IMG/VR virus record: IMGVR_UViG_3300028840_006884
Location: 1-31,920 of that record
Strand: one strand, 5' to 3'
DNA: 31,920 nt
Origin: a virus
The notes under the pieces were generated by a model. It was given only the letters and a program-made list of their open reading frames with translations, ran no database searches and was not told the DNA's origin. Below, in pieces: positions 30,217 to 31,920 of the stretch. A program made the translations under genes and the position numbers. Position 1 is the first letter of the stretch. Each line of letters begins with the position of its first letter.

Positions 30217-30444
30217 ATGAAAAAGATATTTACTTTATTATATATAATAGTTATAAGGTTTGCAACAATTGAAGAGCAAGGTTATGGTTATAATTATGGT
30301 GATGGTATGTATTACGCAGCGATTTTAAATTTAAATGTAAAAGTATTTTTGGAAGGGAATTATAAAACAGCCGTTAGCCCTTCGCCATTAGCCATTAGCA
30401 AACAAAAAGCCGATAGCGAAAAGCGAAAAGCGAAAAGCGAATAG
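30217..30444 (+). CDS. Short protein eroded by repeats, doubtful
   Basis: This 75-residue frame begins MKKIFTLLYIIVIRFA, a signal-like start. A Gly/Tyr-rich stretch (GYGYNYGDGMYY) and a few beta residues follow. The C-terminal third is encoded entirely by family E and F repeats (read as SPSPLAISKQKADSEKRKAKSE). It may be the remnant of a small exported fibre-associated protein whose end was replaced by repeats. Alternatively it is not expressed. Confidence 0.35.
   Translation: MKKIFTLLYIIVIRFATIEEQGYGYNYGDGMYYAAILNLNVKVFLEGNYKTAVSPSPLAISKQKADSEKRKAKSE
30368..30443. repeat. Repeat families E and F
   Basis: CCGTTAGCCCTTCGCCATT-type E units followed by GCGAAAAGCGAAAAGC-type F units (opposite orientation to the early copies). 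Confidence 0.8.
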
Positions 30445-30469
30445 CAAATTAAAAAATATGGAGGTTCAA

Positions 30470-30838
30470 ATGTTCAAAAAATTAATTTTAGTTTTTGTTT
30501 TATTAGCGAGTTCATTGTTCGCCCAAAAGGTCAATACTATGGCTTGCGAGGATTGGGTCGATAGTGTATACGCGAGTAAAGCGTGGGTGAATGCTTCATT
30601 CGTGAAAGCGGATTATGTTTTTAGCGATGACTACGAATTGCTTCCTATATCCGAGCATAGCGAAGCGATGTGGAGCGATGGTAAATTGCCCGGTGTTAAA
30701 GCGAATGGCACACTCGGAATACTCGAGGAGCTGGAGGTCGCTCATATTTATATCGCCGAGTTAGAAGAGCGGTTAAAGAAATTGGAAGTATTAATTACGA
30801 ATTATGAATTAGGAATTAACAATTGTAATAGAGAGTAA
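30470..30838 (+). CDS. Stand-alone fibre C-terminal (S74-adjacent) domain protein
   Basis: The ATG at 30470 has GGAGG 5 nt upstream. This 122-residue protein has a signal peptide (FKKLILVFVLLASSLFAQ). Residues about 46-110, VKADYVFSDDYELLPISEH ... GKLPGVKANG ... IYIAELEERLKKLE, match the conserved end that in Bacteroidota fibre-like proteins lies next to or in place of the S74 chaperone (DYxLxPLxExE ... HLPGxxSA ... LYxIELxxxxxxLE). Here it is a separate small secreted protein. The tail (TNYELG) is encoded by a family C repeat. It may trimerise or cap the fibre (inference). Confidence 0.65.
   Translation: MFKKLILVFVLLASSLFAQKVNTMACEDWVDSVYASKAWVNASFVKADYVFSDDYELLPISEHSEAMWSDGKLPGVKANGTLGILEELEVAHIYIAELEERLKKLEVLITNYELGINNCNRE
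30793..30822. repeat. Interspersed repeat, family C, inside a gene
   Basis: AATTACGAATTATGAATTAGG-type units are in frame in the fibre C-terminal-domain gene and read as ITNYELGIN. Confidence 0.75.
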
Positions 30839-30841
30839 TAA

Positions 30842-31699
30842 ATGAAAAAGTTTTTATTTCTATTGATATTATTAAGTGGCATCGGGAATGCTCAGACTCG
30901 CCAGAATGAAATATATTATCGCGGCGATAAAACAGATTTCAGTTTCTACTACACTAATGGCGATGTAACTAATAAGCGTTTGCGTTTCGTCATTAAAGAA
31001 GATTTTGAGTTGAGTTCGCCTCGCTTGGTTCAAAAGGGTAATGCCCTCGCTGGTGGCGATGCTACTCAATTAGAAGCTTCTTATTCGGATGATACGACTC
31101 ACATCATCGTTCACCTCTTGCCCACCGATATGGATTCCTTCGAACCGAAAAAATATCATTATGATATAGTTTCAATTGATACTTCGGATACTAATAATTC
31201 GATAACTATATTCGCGGGTGTGCTGAATTTGAAATCGGATGTCCAGACTCCTTATGATGGCATTCCCAATGGCAATGATTATAACCAATGGGATAGCTTC
31301 CAGCCCGGCGATATATTAATAGTAGATACTCTCGGAGGCGAGAAAATCTTAAGCTCCGCCGAGCCAGGAAGCGAAGCGATATTAGGTTACATGGAATATG
31401 TAGCGATTGCGAATATACAGGGGAGTGTCGCTTTTGAGTTTTATGTAATTAAAAATAATATAGCTACTATTAGTTGGAATAGAATATCGGTCGGATATTA
31501 TAGAGGAACATTAAGCTCTGGAACTTATCCTGTAAATACGTTACCGATATTATTTAGCTTTATGACCGATGGCGGTCCTGTTTGGGTGATAGGTGTTCGC
31601 GAAGATGCAAATATATATAGTCTATCCTTCCACTTAGAAGATACGAGTCCTATAGATCCATATATAGATTTTTTACCAATAACAATAAAAATGTTTTAA
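30842..31699 (+). CDS. Secreted BppU-like baseplate protein
   Basis: This 285-residue protein has a signal peptide (KKFLFLLILLSGIGNAQ). The N-terminal domain, NEIYYRGDKTDFSFYYTNGD ... KRLRFVIKEDFE ... LEASYSDDTTHIIVHLLPTDM ... KYHYDIVSID (about 21-125), fits the N-terminal fold of phage baseplate upper proteins (BppU type). The rest is beta-rich without a recognised domain. It lies two bases after the previous gene and is the last gene before the right phage end. It is probably a receptor-binding or baseplate accessory protein. Confidence 0.6.
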   Translation: MKKFLFLLILLSGIGNAQTRQNEIYYRGDKTDFSFYYTNGDVTNKRLRFVIKEDFELSSPRLVQKGNALAGGDATQLEASYSDDTTHIIVHLLPTDMDSFEPKKYHYDIVSIDTSDTNNSITIFAGVLNLKSDVQTPYDGIPNGNDYNQWDSFQPGDILIVDTLGGEKILSSAEPGSEAILGYMEYVAIANIQGSVAFEFYVIKNNIATISWNRISVGYYRGTLSSGTYPVNTLPILFSFMTDGGPVWVIGVREDANIYSLSFHLEDTSPIDPYIDFLPITIKMF

Positions 31700-31713
31700 T
31701 AATATTTTTTAAT

Positions 31714-31760
31714 CAGAGCCATATTTTGCTGAATGATTTTGGCAAATTATGGCTCTACTC
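31714..31760 (+). terminator. Long hairpin at the end of the late operon
   Basis: AGAGCCATA (31715-31723) pairs perfectly with TATGGCTCT (31748-31756), with possible inner pairs. There is no T run after it. It could end the late transcript, or act as an end-binding site for the transposase because it lies only 5 bp from the candidate right end. Confidence 0.5.
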
Positions 31761-31773
31761 TGACAAAATGTCA
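31761..31773 (-). repeat. Candidate right terminal inverted repeat (attR end)
   Basis: TGACAAAATGTCA, ending in CA; the reverse complement matches 185-197 at 12 of 13 bases. It stands 62 bp after the last gene. It is itself a TGACA/TGTCA palindrome, so part of the match could be chance. Confidence 0.5.
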
Positions 31774-31920
31774 TAGTAAGAATCTCTCAAATTTTCCCTT
31801 CATTTTATAGAAATAATCGAAAAAAGTATTAAATTTGGAGTGCAAAAAGTTTAAAAAGCAGATTTTAAAAAAATGGCGATTTGTTGCGCCTTCAGCCGTT
31901 ATTTGTTTTGCGCCGGTTAT
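31774..31920. other. Right flank, probably outside the phage
   Basis: No gene is seen. The last 40 bases contain repeated GCGCC with CCGTTATTTG between them, a possible host repeat or structured element cut by the window edge. Confidence 0.4.

Noticed and set aside
1-31920. tRNA, rRNA or tmRNA genes
   Set aside because: No cloverleaf-like or conserved rRNA stretches were recognised on reading both strands.

Overview
The window holds what looks like one nearly complete Mu-like transposable phage (a prophage, or its sequence as assembled). The hallmark genes are a MuA-type DDE transposase, a MuB-type AAA ATPase, a Gam-type end protector, GemA, a repressor with divergent promoters, and the Mu head set: small and large terminase, gp29 portal, F, G, protease I with nested scaffold, gp36 and gp37. 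No tail sheath gene is visible. A short tape measure gene follows a frameshifted tail chaperone, so the virion is probably a siphovirus (inference). Candidate ends are inverted copies of TGTCATTTTGTCA near positions 185 and 31773, which would give an element of about 31.6 kb with short unrecognised flanks.

The DNA is AT-rich. Many proteins carry signal peptides ending in ...FAQ or ...NAQ, some promoters resemble the Bacteroidota TTTG/TAnnTTTG type, and one gene encodes a Bacteroidota-style fibre C-terminus. The gaps are full of short interspersed repeats. I infer a host in the Bacteroidota/Ignavibacteriota/Chlorobiota neighbourhood; this is not proven by the sequence.

Layout. (1) 198-666 is non-coding and contains a nested inverted-repeat module. 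(2) 667-9872 is the leftward early operon. In transcription order it holds a Ner-like HTH protein, a 59-residue protein, two related DUF3102-like proteins, a small membrane protein, GemA, MuA, a winged-helix protein, a small protein, Gam, an ASCH-like protein, MuB, two Cys-rich proteins, head protein F (displaced from its usual place) and three small proteins. (3) 9873-9988 is a divergent promoter/operator region. (4) 9989-11017 is a rightward repressor with three HTH modules. (5) 11018-11344 is a repeat block. (6) 11345-16276 is the leftward packaging/head operon: TerS, TerL, portal, G, gp36-like, gp37-like. (7) 16277-16475 is a divergent region with a perfect palindrome. (8) 16476-31699 is the rightward late region: protease/scaffold, decoration protein, a small protein, major capsid, small head protein, an exported protein, fibre 1, a lysis cassette (two membrane proteins, spanin-like lipoprotein, GH108 endolysin), tail tube, tail chaperone with a -1 frameshift, tape measure, two tail/baseplate proteins, fibre 2 and three secreted or fibre-like proteins.

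The most unusual points are these. At least five late proteins, including two fibres and a baseplate-like protein, carry Sec-type signal peptides. Short interspersed repeats fill almost every gap, in one case lie in-frame inside GemA, and in others supply start or stop codons. The tail chaperone has a textbook -1 frameshift site (T TTT TTA, an 8-nt spacer, then a stem). The repressor has three HTH modules.
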